From: Limnephilus marmoratus
Lineage: Eukaryota > Arthropoda > Insecta > Trichoptera > Limnephilidae
DNA: 64,000 nucleotides
Direction of reading: 5' to 3'
NCBI GenBank assembly: GCA_917880885.1
Contig: OU862916.1
Location: 51,062,831-51,126,830 of the forward strand
The number at the start of each line of letters is the position of its first letter. Position 1 is the stretch's first letter. Shown in pieces: positions 1-11,976 of this stretch. Below the pieces are notes generated by a model that did not search any database, was not told where the DNA came from, and saw nothing but the letters and a program-made list of their open reading frames with translations. The translations under genes and the position numbers were made by a program.

Positions 1-336
1 CCGGCCACGCGTTGCTGTGGCTAACGAAACACAACGCCATTTACTGGATGGTTATCCAACCCTTTATAACCACGATAAATTAACTCACACCGCCATCTAT
101 TAATTTGCACAAAATCAAATCCTCACTGCCCGCTTGCCAGCCCGCTCGTCCACCACATATAGATATTCTCCTTTATACATTATATATTTCAACCAATTTA
201 CACAAAATTTATACCTAAACCTTCCTCATGAATCACTCTATCTATTGTTGAAAACCGCATGAAAATCCGTTCAGTAGTTTTTGAGTTTATCGCAGACGAG
301 GCGGAGGACTTTAATAATTTATAATATGTAGAGATA
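1..336 (+). repeat. Dispersed repeat family D, copy 1 (cut by window start)
   Basis: The left end reads CCGGCCACGCGTTGCTGTGG and the interior carries the block GAATCACTCTATCTATTG followed by AAACCGCATGAAAATCCGTT. The same order of blocks occurs in reverse orientation at 29641-29891, so this is a dispersed repeat rather than unique DNA. The right end (ATAATATGTAGAGA) resembles the terminus of a non-autonomous element abundant in insect genomes. I cannot say from sequence alone whether it is a SINE, an RTE-derived tail or a Helitron-like element. No coding content. Confidence 0.7.
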
Positions 337-1077
337 TATTTCAACCAATTTATACAAAACCTTGACAAATCCCCTAAGAATCTCACTTTTACCTTTAAGT
401 TCGGCAGTGAACGAGTGATTATTACTATTTTTTTACGATATTAGCACAAAACGTAAAATTGATTGGTTGGTTCTACCATACTACGCTTAAAAATTTTAAA
501 TAAATTAAAAATAAATTCAATTTAAATAGATAACCCTACTTTAATGATTTTTTTCCGATTAACTTAATTTACGCACTCAAGGGTCGCAAATTTATCATGA
601 TAAAAATACAGTGGATTCAATGAGTAGTAAAAATAGTGATCGATTCCCACTGTAAACCAAAAAAATACTTTTACATGTTTCTTTGCATTTTATGAACAAG
701 TCGGGTTGTTGATTGATGCTGATTATATAGTTTGTTGAACCTTACTTTCATACGGCTAATGAAATTAATAAATTTTGTAATAAAAAGTCTTCTTCAGTCA
801 ATCTCCTGTTTAAATATCATGATTCTAAACCAAGTTTCCTAAAGAATTTGGCTTCCATTCCTCACAGTCCTGAACTCTTGGCAAAAATGCGTTCCATGAA
901 AATCTAACACAAGTTCCTACTTATTCGAATCAGATAACTTTTCCTTTATCCAGACACATTTTTGCGTATTTTACGTGAAATTCAGTGTCAATAACCGCTA
1001 CTGGATTAGTATTCGGTACATCCAATCAATCGACCACCCCGCCAAATCTTGGTATCGACCACTTAGTTATATTTTTT
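337..1077. other. AT-rich intergenic DNA, no feature seen
   Basis: Low-GC sequence with homopolymer A/T runs and frequent stops in all frames. I see no repeat shared with the rest of the window, no tRNA-like box and no credible coding frame. Confidence 0.6.
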
Positions 1078-1235
1078 TTACTTCTTCAAACTTCGCAAAT
1101 TTATTTTGTGGCATCATTTTTCATATATTATTTTTCATACAATTATGTTGAAGACAACATTGTTGTCGAAACATGTTGATATTGTTTTAAATATAGTGGT
1201 TTTATACAAAGTAATAAGTTATTCATTATATATTT
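1078..1235 (+). repeat. Repeat family E copy 1 with decayed hammerhead-like motif
   Basis: This copy shares two blocks with 18530-18742 (opposite orientation): an upstream one around CTTCAAACTTCGC and a downstream one ending ATATAGTGGTTT. Between them lies the hairpin GACAAC-ATT-GTTGTC followed by GAAACATGTT, which corresponds to helix II, the GAAA box and the self-complementary ACATGT helix III of a hammerhead ribozyme. The CUGAUGA box is damaged (reads ATGTTGA), so this copy should be inactive. It is useful mainly as the partner that defines the family. Confidence 0.65.
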
Positions 1236-1710
1236 TTTTTACTCCATAATCATTTCTCGAAAAAAGCTGGGCCTCTTACCTTGAATTTTAGGTACAGTTA
1301 GCGGGATTCATGATTCCAAAAACCTTTACCGTACAGTTTGGTATTCAGGTAGCGTGTGATACTCGTACAGGTTAATCTTCAACATCGGCAATGACATCAG
1401 AGGCGATTGTGTGATGATGACTTCCCAGAATAAAGCAATAAAGAGACACAAATTACTGTGACAATTTTTTCAAACGATCTCATTAAAGCATTGGGGTCCC
1501 AGTGATGGATATTATGGAACACTGGGGGAAAAAATATTTTTTCATAATAGGATTAATATTCTATCTTGCTATTATTATTATACTCTCTTTTAATTGCTTG
1601 TTTTTTTTTAAATTTGGCTATCCGCTTCATTCTAATTTATTGATATAACTCTTCGTTTCAACGTAATTGCTACAAGAAACCGCTATTTACATTGGGGAAG
1701 GCAGAAAAAC

Positions 1711-2345
1711 TAGTGTCCGACCGAAATAGGACTTTCTACCAAAACCGAAACCGAAGCCGAATCTTCGGTATCTTTTTTAGACATGTAAAAAATCTATTGT
1801 TTACTAAAATTTGGCTTATTTTTACACGTGTACGGTTAGTTAACACTGAAAAACAATAATTGAATATATGAAAACGTATAATCAATATTACTGCTATAAA
1901 ACAACAAAAAAATATGAAAATTAATAAAACATGTCAACTACTTCTTGGAACAAAAAATTGTCAATAATCACACTTATATCATAAAGAATGGACCTCATTA
2001 ATAGAGTATTTTAATTTTAATTGCGTTTACTATCACAACTTTCTTATTACACGGGTTAAATGAAATGAAAAAGAATAATTGAAGTATGTAAAAAATAAAT
2101 ATTTATTTTTTTGATATTACTGCATTAAAACCAACAAAAATTAACAAACATATTAACTACTTCTTGGGACATAAATTTGTCCATAATCAACACTCAGCTG
2201 ATTATGTAGAGTTACACACGAACCACGAACTCACCCGAAGTCAGCCGAACGACGCGACGCGCCAAAATTCACAAACGCAGAGTTTCGGTGCCGAAACCGA
2301 AACCGGTGCCGAAACTAGATTTTTTTGCCGGGACTTGAGACCTTG
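1711..2345. mobile_element. Decayed DNA-transposon-like element bounded by CCGAAACC arrays
   Basis: Near the left edge the sequence carries AAAACCGAAACCGAAGCCG and near the right edge GCCGAAACCGAAACCGG, a boundary style seen in non-autonomous DNA elements, possibly hAT-like. Between them are two imperfect direct repeats about 220 bp apart, each with a TACTGC(T/A)TAAAA block and a CTACTTCTTGG block (near 1889/1938 and 2118/2157). No transposase frame is present and I could not fix a target-site duplication, so the boundaries are approximate. Confidence 0.4.
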
Positions 2346-2769
2346 CACTAAGAAAAACATTATTTTAAATTAATATTTTTAAGCGAAATCTGTCGTTAGT
2401 ATAAAGTGACGCCATGTAAGAATAGTGTGAAATTTAGCGGAAATAGGTAGGTACCAACCGTATTAAAGTGAAATAATAAAACTCAATCTAACATCCTTTT
2501 TCTGTTTAATACAAAATAGGTAAAAACAAAATTAAAATTGATTCTTTGATTGGGTTTTTATATTTATTTAGACAATAATGTATTAAGAGTGAGAAAGTTA
2601 TAAATATGGCCTCATTATTCACATTCACTATTTTGATATATCACAAAATATCGGATAAAGAGTACTATATATCGGACTCTGAATATATAAAATAAGAAGT
2701 GGAACATGAACACAGGTACTAGGTGAACTAAGAATTGAGACATGCTTGTATCAAAATATAATAATTAAA

Positions 2770-4262
2770 ACGGACAGCGAAGCTTGAAGCACACCGAGTC
2801 CAAAATAGTCAACATGTTACCGAGTAACTTCTTCTTTCGTATGGTGGGGGGTCAGAGGGGGACATCTAGGTCTGCGAGCCAGTCTAGGGCCTCAGGCGTT
2901 GCCCTGTGGACCTCATCAATCCCGCCGGGGAATGAATGGAGCGGGCATTCGTTGACCACATGTTCGGTGGTCTGCACCGCACCGCATTCACACGTCGCCG
3001 ACTCTTTAAGGCCCCATCTATGCATCATGTGAGCACAACGGCTATGGGAGCACCTTATCCTATTGATGGCAGTCCAGAGTTTGCGAGGCAATGAGAACCC
3101 AGGCTGTCTCTCAGTGGGGTCTTGCACGAGATCGGCGTTTTTGACGTTGGCTGATTGCCACTCAAGCTTCCACCTATGTTCTGGGTGAGAGGTGTTCGAA
3201 GGAGTCTTTCTCCTTCCGTCCAGAAGGGTTTTCGAGACTTTAAGCGGCATGCCGGGTGAGAAACGACATCATCGTGCAAGGGTATTTCGCCTTTTTTTAG
3301 CGCCTTCTTTATTCCCTCAGTGTTGCAATCTCTCGCCTGATATTTGGCGGGGTTATATTTGCAAGTACGGGGAGCCAAGGAAGAGGAGTCGATTTTAAGG
3401 TTCCGCTGATGGTTCGCATTGTGGCATTAAGCTGAACGTCGACCATGGAAGTGTGGGCGCTTCTGGCCCATACTGGAGCACAGTATTCAGCTGCTGAGAA
3501 AACCAGGGCAATGGATGCCGTTCTGAGCGTGTTGGCGTCGCATCCCCAGCTAGTACCAGCCAGCTTATTGACTAAGTTTAGTCTTGTCCTGGTTTTTTTG
3601 CCCACTGTTTCCATGTGTTTCCGGTAATTCAGGCACCTGTCCAAAGTTACTCCAAGATAGCGGGGATGGGGGTCATGGTAAATATTTTTTCCATCAAACT
3701 AAACACAGAGTTTTGCGTTTGCCTGATAATTACTGAGATGGAAAGCTGTCACAACTGTTTTCGACCCATTTGGCTTTAGTCGCCAATTGAGGAAAAATTC
3801 TTCCATAGCCTTGAGGTCAGAATTAAGGATCTCTTCTGCTGCATTGAGGGTTTTGGCTTGGACTGTGATGGCGAAGTCATCTGCGTAAGCAAATTTTCTG
3901 CCTTCAGTGTGAGGAAGATCTCGAGTATAGATGTTGAAGAGTGATGGGGCCAGCACTGAGCCTTGGGCAAGGCCATTATTCAGGTGCATTTTTTTGCTTT
4001 TTAGCCCTCCTAGAAAAACCCTGAAAGTACGGCCAGTTAGTAGTTGCTCAATAAGTCGTACTGTGTTGCCATCCTTTATGGTGTCGTAGAGCTTGACAAG
4101 GAGGCCTTTGTGCCACACCGTGTCGTAAGCCGCAGAGAGATCAATGAACGCTGCCGCAGTCTTAAGCCGTTTCTGGAATCCAGATTCGATGTGTGTTGTC
4201 AGAGCTAGTACCTGGTCACAGCAGTTACGGCCTGGTCTGAAGCCAGCTTGCTCTTGAATTGC
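2770..4262 (-). pseudogene. Frameshifted LINE ORF2 (reverse transcriptase half)
   Basis: On the minus strand four overlapping frames together spell the C-terminal half of a non-LTR retrotransposon ORF2. From 4262 downward comes an RT segment containing AGFRPGRNCCDQVL and the first catalytic aspartate region (FIDLSAAYDTVWHKG). Next is GLAQGSVLAPSLFNIYTRDL and the catalytic FAYADD box (3699-4118), then RYLGVTLDRCL and the thumb/connection region (3309-3644). Last, at 2852-3250, is a tail with CECGAVQTTEHVVNEC, a zinc-knuckle-like C-C-H-C pattern seen at the end of some LINE ORF2 proteins. The pieces lie in different reading frames, so at least three frameshifts separate them, and the endonuclease and start are missing. 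It is a dead, 5'-truncated copy; the clade is Jockey/CR1-like but not fixed. Confidence 0.85.
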
Positions 4263-5040
4263 GAATTTCCAATAGATTCAGATAATATTTGCTGAAAGAA
4301 TGGTCCTAATTGGAAACACTTTGACTCTTCCCAGGTGCCAAACTAGCTTAGCAATTTTAATACCCCTAGGAAGACTCGCTATTTTAATTAAGATGAAACC
4401 ATACTAAATAATGCAAAATCATACAAAATTGTATGTTTTTGTATTGAAAATTGGATTGCTTAGAAGTATTATAGAAGCTTCTATTAAATACTGCATGTAG
4501 AACAAGTTTTTTAATAAGCCCATAAAAAAACAAAATATAAAGTCTGTAAAAAACACTTTTAAGTCCAAACTCTCCTATTTATAAACCCCTTTTCGGATAT
4601 GGTTTTATTGTTTAATGTAGCAAATTCAGTTTCTTTTATAATAATCGCAAAAAAATTATATTTACTCCCGAAGTTCACAACATAAAATAAAATATGCATT
4701 TTCGCGTTGTTATTTTACAATACGGCCGGCAGTAGACGAATTTGGATTTTCAAAGAAACTCTATGCCGTCTACCGAAGGGCTACGTAAGTAGTCGCGCCC
4801 GTTTTTTTATCAGCGCGCCCCCGAACTGAGCGGGAAATGGACGTTAGACTCTGCACCACTTTGTTCCGTGAAATCAATTTTAAAATTCTGTTTTATTGCA
4901 ATAAACAATGTGTAAAAAATGAGTTAATGTTTTTAAAAAAAAATATCAAATACCTTTTCCAACCTTTCCAAAAGCTTTTTCTCAAGTATTTTTAAACTCC
5001 TCCCATAAAAGGGCGTGAAGTTCAGAGGGCGGCCAAACTC
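4263..5040. other. AT-rich intergenic DNA
   Basis: No repeat or coding signal recognised. A somewhat GC-richer patch at about 4720-4860 has no similarity to other parts of the window. Confidence 0.5.
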
Positions 5041-5450
5041 AACTTTGACCACGGAATAAATAATAGTACAAGTAGAGAAATTTCACGGCCATATTAACTC
5101 GACTGATACCCAGAGCCCTGAGTGAGACGTGCTGCACGAACATTTATTATTCGCGAGGCGCGTAGGCATAGTTCAAAATACGCACCCGACCCGCTCGCCC
5201 GCAGGAACCACAGATCGCGGCAGCACGCGTCTGCTCTGGTTACCGTGCGTGCGAAAGAGATGAAGCTATATTCGAAAACTCCCTCGTCGATCTCTCTCCA
5301 CGACAGTGTTATGTTTTAAAAATGTGTCAAAAGTGTGTTGTTTATTTTTACTCTTTAGTACTTGTTGATCAACCGAAGGTACAATACTGATGTCATTAGT
5401 GTCGCATCAATAAATCTATCACAGTTCATCGATCGCTTTTCTGGGTAAGT
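5040..5450 (+). promoter_or_regulatory. CpG-richer patch, possible first exon or promoter
   Basis: Composition changes from AT-rich to CpG-richer between about 5090 and 5300 and back again. The patch is followed by CTGGGTAAGTATTTT at about 5440, a good match to an insect splice donor (GGTAAGT). The only frame is 65 codons (5122-5319), begins at a non-ATG codon and shows no recognisable domain. This combination fits a 5' untranslated first exon, but nothing downstream in the window gives a coding continuation. Treat as a weak candidate. Confidence 0.25.
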
Positions 5451-7040
5451 ATTTTATATAACTATCTTATGCTTTTTAGGTTACTATATTTATTTTTTAA
5501 ACTCAATTTAATACGTGCAATCACTTACGTCGTCAATTCGTCATTATTCAAACTTACTTAAATTTTTACGTCGTTATGCGTGTCATGATTTGTTTATTAC
5601 ACGATGGCAGCCATCATATGACTGAGAAGTAAAACAGCCTTTTTATTTCAGCTTTTATTTAAATACAATGCAATGTAGCAGTTTAAAACGAATAAGCAGC
5701 CAGCAAGATAAATTTCAGTTGTGATTTCATCTGCTGAAGCCTTTTGATGGAAACCATTCTCGTGTTCAAAGTGCAGTTTTAAAATTCTGGTTGCAGACTA
5801 TATGCAGCCAGAATTTAAGGAAAACCATTTGCATGTTCTGGGTGTAGCTATAATTAAATTTCTTAATTAGTTACAGTAAAACCAGTTCTTTGATTCGAAT
5901 ATGGCCCACCCCCCCCCCCCCCCCCCCCCAGCAAGGTTAAAATAAATATAGATACCTAAGTGGGCGGGGGCGGCATTTTTCAGTTTTTGCCCCGCCTAAA
6001 AAAAACGAAGATCCGGGGCTGATTATTTTTATTAAATGTGTCAATAAAAATAATCTGTATATTTATAATCAGATATAATATCATGACCACTTACATTTAC
6101 ATTGTAATTGAAAATCCACAACTGTTTTAAAAACTATTTTTGACGTCCAGAACAAAAATAGAAACCTATGCGATTGGCAGAATTGTCTACTATCATTCGG
6201 ATAAAATGTATCAAAATAAGCATGGCGTCAACTGACAATGAAAAATTATGCATTCTTATATTATTTTGAACAACTTAAATGGCATTATTTTGTCTCTCTA
6301 CTACGTTAATAGTGGTGAAACTAAGTATTATTTCAATAATTTATGTTTAGTACCAATAATCAGGCGGAACAGCACAATTAAACGATTTTTTAATTTGGTC
6401 TTTCTTTAATTATTATTTTTTTAAATTTGTAAGTAGGTAGGTACTACTTTCTGCCATCCATATTTTTAATACTTTCCCAAATCCTTAACAATTATGAATC
6501 CTGCTCAGACGCAGACATCATGCGTGTGTGTGTTGTTCATGCTCTTTCAGCCACTGGGAGTTGAACTGGCTACTGGCTACTGGCAGATCTTCAGCATTAA
6601 GCCCGCACCCAGGACTCTGCAATCACAAACACATGAACCATTATTAGAACGAAATCAATCACATAAAATATAAAAGAGCTTGACACAATCTTCGCAAACG
6701 GTCAAAGGAGGAACCCACAAGCAAACGTACTAAATATTAAATACATTGATTTTTGTTTCTTCACAAATACATTTGACTCCACGGCTCTTCACTGATAATT
6801 TCATAATTAGTTGCATAACCAGCAACCGTACTAGAAATATATTTTAAGTACACATTACATGGTTTTAAACAAATTAAATTCAAAAATACAACTTGCCTGT
6901 AAAAATCATAATTTATTTATTTAATAATGCGGCCTGAAGGATAGTAAAAGTCGGATTTGTAAGTTATCCCTCACTAGCCTATACACCAATTTGTTTTTTC
7001 TTTCATTTAACATATTTATGTATTTAGAAAAAAAAAACAT
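5451..7040. other. Intergenic DNA with a poly-C tract
   Basis: AT-rich sequence without coding potential. The only conspicuous element is an uninterrupted run of 21 C at 5909-5929, a homopolymer prone to assembly error. Confidence 0.55.
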
Positions 7041-7105
7041 AAAGGTATATTTTATTTTTAATTATTTGTTTATTAAGACATACACAGTACATTATAATAC
7101 ATACA
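7040..7105 (-). mobile_element. LINE 3' end fragment (same family as 54180-58896)
   Basis: Read on the minus strand it ends ATGTACTGTGTATGTC followed by TTAATAAACAAATAA. The intact LINE at 54180-58896 ends ATGTACTGTGTATGTTCC and TAATAAACAAATAAAC. The match is short and covers only the terminal 3' untranslated region, consistent with a severely 5'-truncated insertion. Confidence 0.4.
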
Positions 7106-7645
7106 CAGTATATAATTTAATTACATAGTATTATTTGTAAATGATTTATTTTTATAAAATCGTAAAGGTCCTAGTCAAAAACGTTTTGCTTCTCAGTGAA
7201 GACCAAAGAATACAAAATAAAATCCCTGAATCGCGACAGTGTCTCCATCTATGGAGCGAAGCGAAAAACACTTCGCGGGAAATGCACAGACACAAATAAT
7301 AAAAACATAAAAGGCCATGGGGCTTTGTTTCAGGACACAAATCTACACAGAAATTGGAATTTCTTTAGAAAATAAATATATATCTACTACATTTGTCTAT
7401 TTGTGGATTGCGGAATAGAATCAGAGAAATATCACAAATGAAATTTAAACTTTTAACGCGTAGATTTACCTAACAATTTTTAATTGTGTTTATTTTTATT
7501 TTATTTACCTACTATTTTTATTTACATTTTAACAGGTAAAGCATTAGCCAAGAGATATGAAAACAATAAAATACGCATATTTTAGAAAACATATAATATA
7601 TTTTTTTAAATGTAATACCTACATATGAGTACGTAAATTCATGAG

Positions 7646-7830
7646 ACTATGGCTCCCCATTTGAGGGGAATTTGTTCCCTGAAAAAATTGTTCAGGTAAC
7701 AAATTGTTAGCCTGAAGGCTGTGGGGAGGGAAAGGAGATGGGAAAGAAGGAGGGGAAGTGCCTGGCTTTTCAGGTCTGGTCACCAAACACGGCTAAAGCC
7801 ATTTTATGCGACGTTTCAATCGTTCATGCC
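7646..7830 (-). mobile_element. tRNA-derived SINE, 3' fragment
   Basis: This is the reverse complement of the body and 3' part of the SINE best seen at 12315-12737. It shares GAGACTATGG, a GGGAGGGAAAGGAG purine run, CAGGTCTGGTCACCAAACACG and GCTAAAGCCATTTTA. The tRNA-like head is absent. No A-tail boundary could be fixed. Confidence 0.65.
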
Positions 7831-7925
7831 ATTTCAAGCAGGACCCGGTTATTGTAACATAATGATAAACATAATAACGGACACATCTGTTAAGATGACA
7901 ATATACCCTAAAATATATTCAGAAT

Positions 7926-8124
7926 CTTAACGACGTAAGTAAAGAAACCATGTATGTAGACCCGTGTATTGGACGAAACTACTGTCGAATTTGCCGTATC
8001 AAAGAAAAGAAGAAGAAGAAAAATAATGTGGGAATCATAACGACGTAAGAGGAGAAAGCGTGTAAATAAATATACCCCATGGCACGGCGTATTGGACGAA
8101 CGTGCGGTCGAATTCACCCTAGCA
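7926..8124. repeat. Imperfect tandem duplication, about 110 bp apart
   Basis: Two blocks start AACGACGTAAG and both continue to GTATTGGACGAA and GTCGAATT. They lie at 7929-8001 and 8039-8124, with short insertions between them. No coding frame; origin unknown. Confidence 0.6.
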
Positions 8125-8129
8125 GGCCT

Positions 8130-9480
8130 GGAGATTGGACCTTTCCGCCGCGTTCATTTTAATTAATTCTGAAGAACGTGTTACAAAAACTTAAATTGTG
8201 TCTCAATGTTGTCCTCCCGAAGTTATTAATTCATCGTCTAGAAAAATAAAATCTGGTGCTTTCCGCTAACTTTATAGTTGAAAAACGGGTTATTAAGTTT
8301 TAAAATCGTTGTACGTAAAATATATTAATAGTAAGGTACTATTTTTATTAGTCTAATATATAAATACCTCGCATCCCTTGTGCGGCATGGAAATAAAAAA
8401 AGATTTTATATGAATTCGCCGGAAATTATTAAATTGTGAGTTTTCAGCAAAAAAAAATATTAGGGTTGTGTACCGCCTAAAAGATACCATAGTTTTTACC
8501 ATCGCGTCGGTATTTGAGCTTTCACCAACTTACGACCTCCGCGGTTACGAACTTACACATTATCTAGAAGACATAAAGGTAGAAATGGTCGTTTAACTCC
8601 TGGTTACATGAACGTTAAATGTTTGACAGCTCCACTTTAGTTGTTATTACCTTTCATAGTTACTTGTAAATCTATCACAAAATTTTCCAAAGCATTAAAA
8701 ATACTACACCCAACTATTAGGCAACTATCATCTAATATTCAACCGCATGGTTGAATAGTTGAATTATTAAGATGTTGTTATTCAAAATATGACAAAAGGT
8801 TAATTTTATGTTTGTATTAATAAGTTATTAAAAAATAAAATATTGCAGTGCAGTTCTACAAATAAAACGTTAAAACAATAAAAATAAAGTATAAAGTTTA
8901 ATAATAATACCATAAAACAATTTTTAACTTTTTTCCAATAACTTTCATTTTTGAGCCATGGTTGGCCACAACATGGTTGAAATCAGTAACGGTCAAAAAT
9001 AAAATAAGTGGATAAATTATTCAAATTAGTGGATAAATGATGCATATTATGAAAGTGAAATTCCACCACCAATTGTCAATAGCAAAAATAGAAATATTAA
9101 TTACTAGTATTTTAGTTTGTACCTGTGTAAACACATATTTTTTAAGTAATTTTCGACAATCGTGGATCGCTTATTTTTGGATACCTACCACTTACGAGTA
9201 GCTCAGTTTAGAAATAATTTTCTATATATTTAAAATTATGTTACGTTATTTGTTACCGTTAAATTCATCTCGTTAAATTTTTATACTGTTTTGTTAGTAT
9301 TCATTTATACATATGATAGAGTATGTAGCTGTGTAGCTACAACGAGGGTGTAGCTATTAAAACTGTCAAGTTACAGGAGGTAATCCATAAGAAAAAATAA
9401 TGGGAAACTTTATTAAATTCAACAAATTTTATCGTTGGAACAGCATTTTTAAATATTTTAAAGACAGTAAAATAATGACT
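8130..9480. other. AT-rich intergenic DNA
   Basis: No coding frame or repeat recognised. A short palindrome ATTCAACC-GCAT-GGTTGAAT sits near 8740; on its own it is too short to classify. Confidence 0.5.
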
Positions 9481-9485
9481 CTGCT

Positions 9486-10140
9486 TTAAAATAATCATCC
9501 AATATTTATTGTAATCAAAAGAATTACCTAATTTTTATTGTAATTAAAAGAATCATCTAATATTTCTTGTAACTAAAAGAATCACGAAATATTTCTTGAA
9601 ATTAAAAGAATCACTCAATTTTTCTTGTAATTAAGGGAATCACCCAATATTTCTTGTAATTAAAAGAATTACCTAATATTTTTTGTTATTAAAAGAATCA
9701 CTCGATATTTCTTGTAATTAAAAGAATCACTCAATATCTCTTGTAATTAGAGGAATCACTCAATATTTCTTGTAATAAAAAATCACCAATTTTTCTTGTA
9801 ATTAAAAGAATCACCCAATTTATTAAAAGAATCTTTAATTTTTTCTTGCAATTAAAAGAGTCATCTAATATTTCTTGTAATTAAAAGAATCACCCAATAT
9901 TTCTTGTATTTAAAATAATCACCAAATTTATTAAAAGAATCACCAATTTTTTCTAGCAATTAAACGAATCATCTAATATTTCTTATAATTATGTAAAAGA
10001 ATCACTCAATATTACTTGTATTTAAAATAATCGCCCAATATTCCTTGTAATTAAAAGAGTCACCCAATATTTCTTGTAATTAAAAGAATAGTCCAATAAA
10101 TCTTGTAATTAAAAGAATCACTCAATATTCTTATAATTAT
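9486..10140. repeat. 29-bp minisatellite, about 22 copies
   Basis: The unit is close to ATTAAAAGAATCACYCAAT plus ATTTCTTGTA, and successive ATTAAAAG starts at 9601, 9630, 9659 and 9688 show an exact 29-bp spacing. Later units vary by substitution and by short internal deletions (for example near 9780-9830, 9930 and 9985). It is non-coding and AT-rich. Copy number is likely to be polymorphic. Confidence 0.92.
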
Positions 10141-10384
10141 TAATTAACCTCTTATGTTTAAAAAAAAATTCATTGAAATTCGGGAGTTCCAACCTATTAG
10201 TATATTCATTGTCAAATCTACATGAATCTTAAAAGATTCGTAGCATTCGGTGGCTACTTAAAAAGCTAAAAGATTTTTTAACGTAGATGCACGGAATATA
10301 AAACTTGAGATGAAGAATTACGTAATAAGGAAGGTGCAAGAAGGGACGGAAGCTGTAAGGGGTAGGGGTTGTTGGGAAGGGAAG

Positions 10385-10515
10385 GAGGTGGGGGGAGAGA
10401 AAGAGGACCCCCTGAGACGCCTCGAGAACAAAATGTCGCTAAAACATTAATGAGCTCGCTCTGCCGAATGGCATTACGTCGCCAAGTAAGCTCACCGGAG
10501 TGCACAAGAGAATAA
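10385..10515. promoter_or_regulatory. GC-richer island, candidate conserved non-coding element
   Basis: After a G-rich run (G-quadruplex pattern at 10359-10381), about 130 bp of balanced composition stands in AT-rich DNA. It contains ATTAATGAG, a homeodomain-type TAAT core, and several CpGs. The 88-codon frame on the minus strand here looks like low-complexity chance. Function is inference only. Confidence 0.25.
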
Positions 10516-11432
10516 AATAATATTTTAAAAGTTATATTACTCATCCCATTGAAAAGTGTAGTAAATAAAAAAAAATGTCGTAAATCAGAGTTTTATCTCT
10601 GTAAAGTAAAGTGGTTGTGATTATCAATACCCTTCGAAAACCGTATTTAAGTTAGATCACTCCATCTTCGCAAGATGTCGCTATACTTATCGCCAGGACC
10701 GCTTGTTCATCTGTTTTCGTTTTCCTGTAAAATTTACTTTTTTGACTTACGACACTTATCACATCCATGGGAGTTAGTCAAATTAATCAATGGAGTGGGG
10801 GATTGAAAAAAAAAACAAAAAAAAATAAGTACAACAGAATATTTAAAGAAATTAGTTTCAGAATAGTTAAAAATGAAAGAGTTGAGGAAACGATCAAATT
10901 ATATTATTAAATTATAAAAACAGAACATGAGACTAACAAAATAATATTTAATACTTCAGGGTCGTGTTTAGTCCTTAGAAGAAGAAACTAAAAAGTTAAA
11001 ATCTAATAAATGAATTGATAGCTTGTTATGATTTAAAAATGATCTCAAGATGTTAAAATTACTAAAGGGGGCCAGTTCAAGTAGAACAAAATATTAATGG
11101 TAAATCAATAAACTCAAACTAACAGAAGTTATAAGCTCACAGTAATTACGATTTCACCGAAGTATGTGCCTTCCCCACGTTGAGACAGACTCCCGGATCC
11201 TCTGGCCGCTAGCTTGGAACTGCTCAAGAAAAATTCTCTTGTTCCTAGTATGTTTTTGTCAACAAACGAAAATCTGTATTCAAATTGCTCGTAGAAAAAT
11301 TTCAATTAGGAATTCAAATTTCAATTTGAATTGATACGCAGCAACCTAGTTATTGGGTGATTATTAATGGGTGCTTACTTCATCGAGTGAATATTTGGCC
11401 AGTATAAATCCAAACTGTTACATGCTCATTAA

Positions 11433-11515
11433 ACATAGCTAAATCCATTTCAAGCAACGTTTTCGATTTATTTTGAATAGTGGCTAACTACTGGTACTAT
11501 CTTGGACAGTGATAC
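11433..11515 (-). mobile_element. Very decayed SINE body fragment
   Basis: The order AACATAGCTAAATCCATTTC, AAGCAACGTTTTC and TTTTGAATAGTGG follows the minus-strand order of the SINE body seen at 26000-26424, with many substitutions. Short and old, so confidence is limited. Confidence 0.4.
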
Positions 11516-11976
11516 GGGTTTCAACTATAGATCGGATATTGTAGATATATCTACGAGGAATTACGTAATTTAAAACAAAATATTTTTTCTTCCTTTTCAC
11601 GATACCGCGAACCTCTCCAGCGCAGGCTAGCTGACAAGTTTAATTTCTAAAATAGCTTTTGCTTTTTAGACCCTCCTCCTGGCTCGTGGTATCGTGTCGC
11701 ATGTCCACACTTCCTTGGGGTGTACTGATACTGACTTCCACCTCTCTAGGCGTACTTATACTGCTTTAGAATCTTTGTATAAAGGAGAATTGGATTTTGC
11801 TTCAATAATTGCGTAGCAGGACACTGAAAAATTAGCCAGTTTTCTAAATATTCACCATAAAAAAATATATATTTAACTATTAGTAAAAATATATGCAGTA
11901 CACATTATCTTACCATGAAGTATCTTATAAAAGTATGGTCCAATAGGTTTGTTTGGATTACAAACGAGTCGACTCA

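Noticed and set aside
8940..8990. CCATGGTTG...CAACATGG hairpin
   Set aside because: Imperfect and short; no related copies in the window.
9486..10140. CRISPR array
   Set aside because: Repeats are contiguous 29-bp units without unique spacers, in a eukaryotic context; it is a minisatellite.
10278..10544. 88-codon minus-strand frame with proline-rich centre
   Set aside because: Encoded by the G-rich run; looks like chance.
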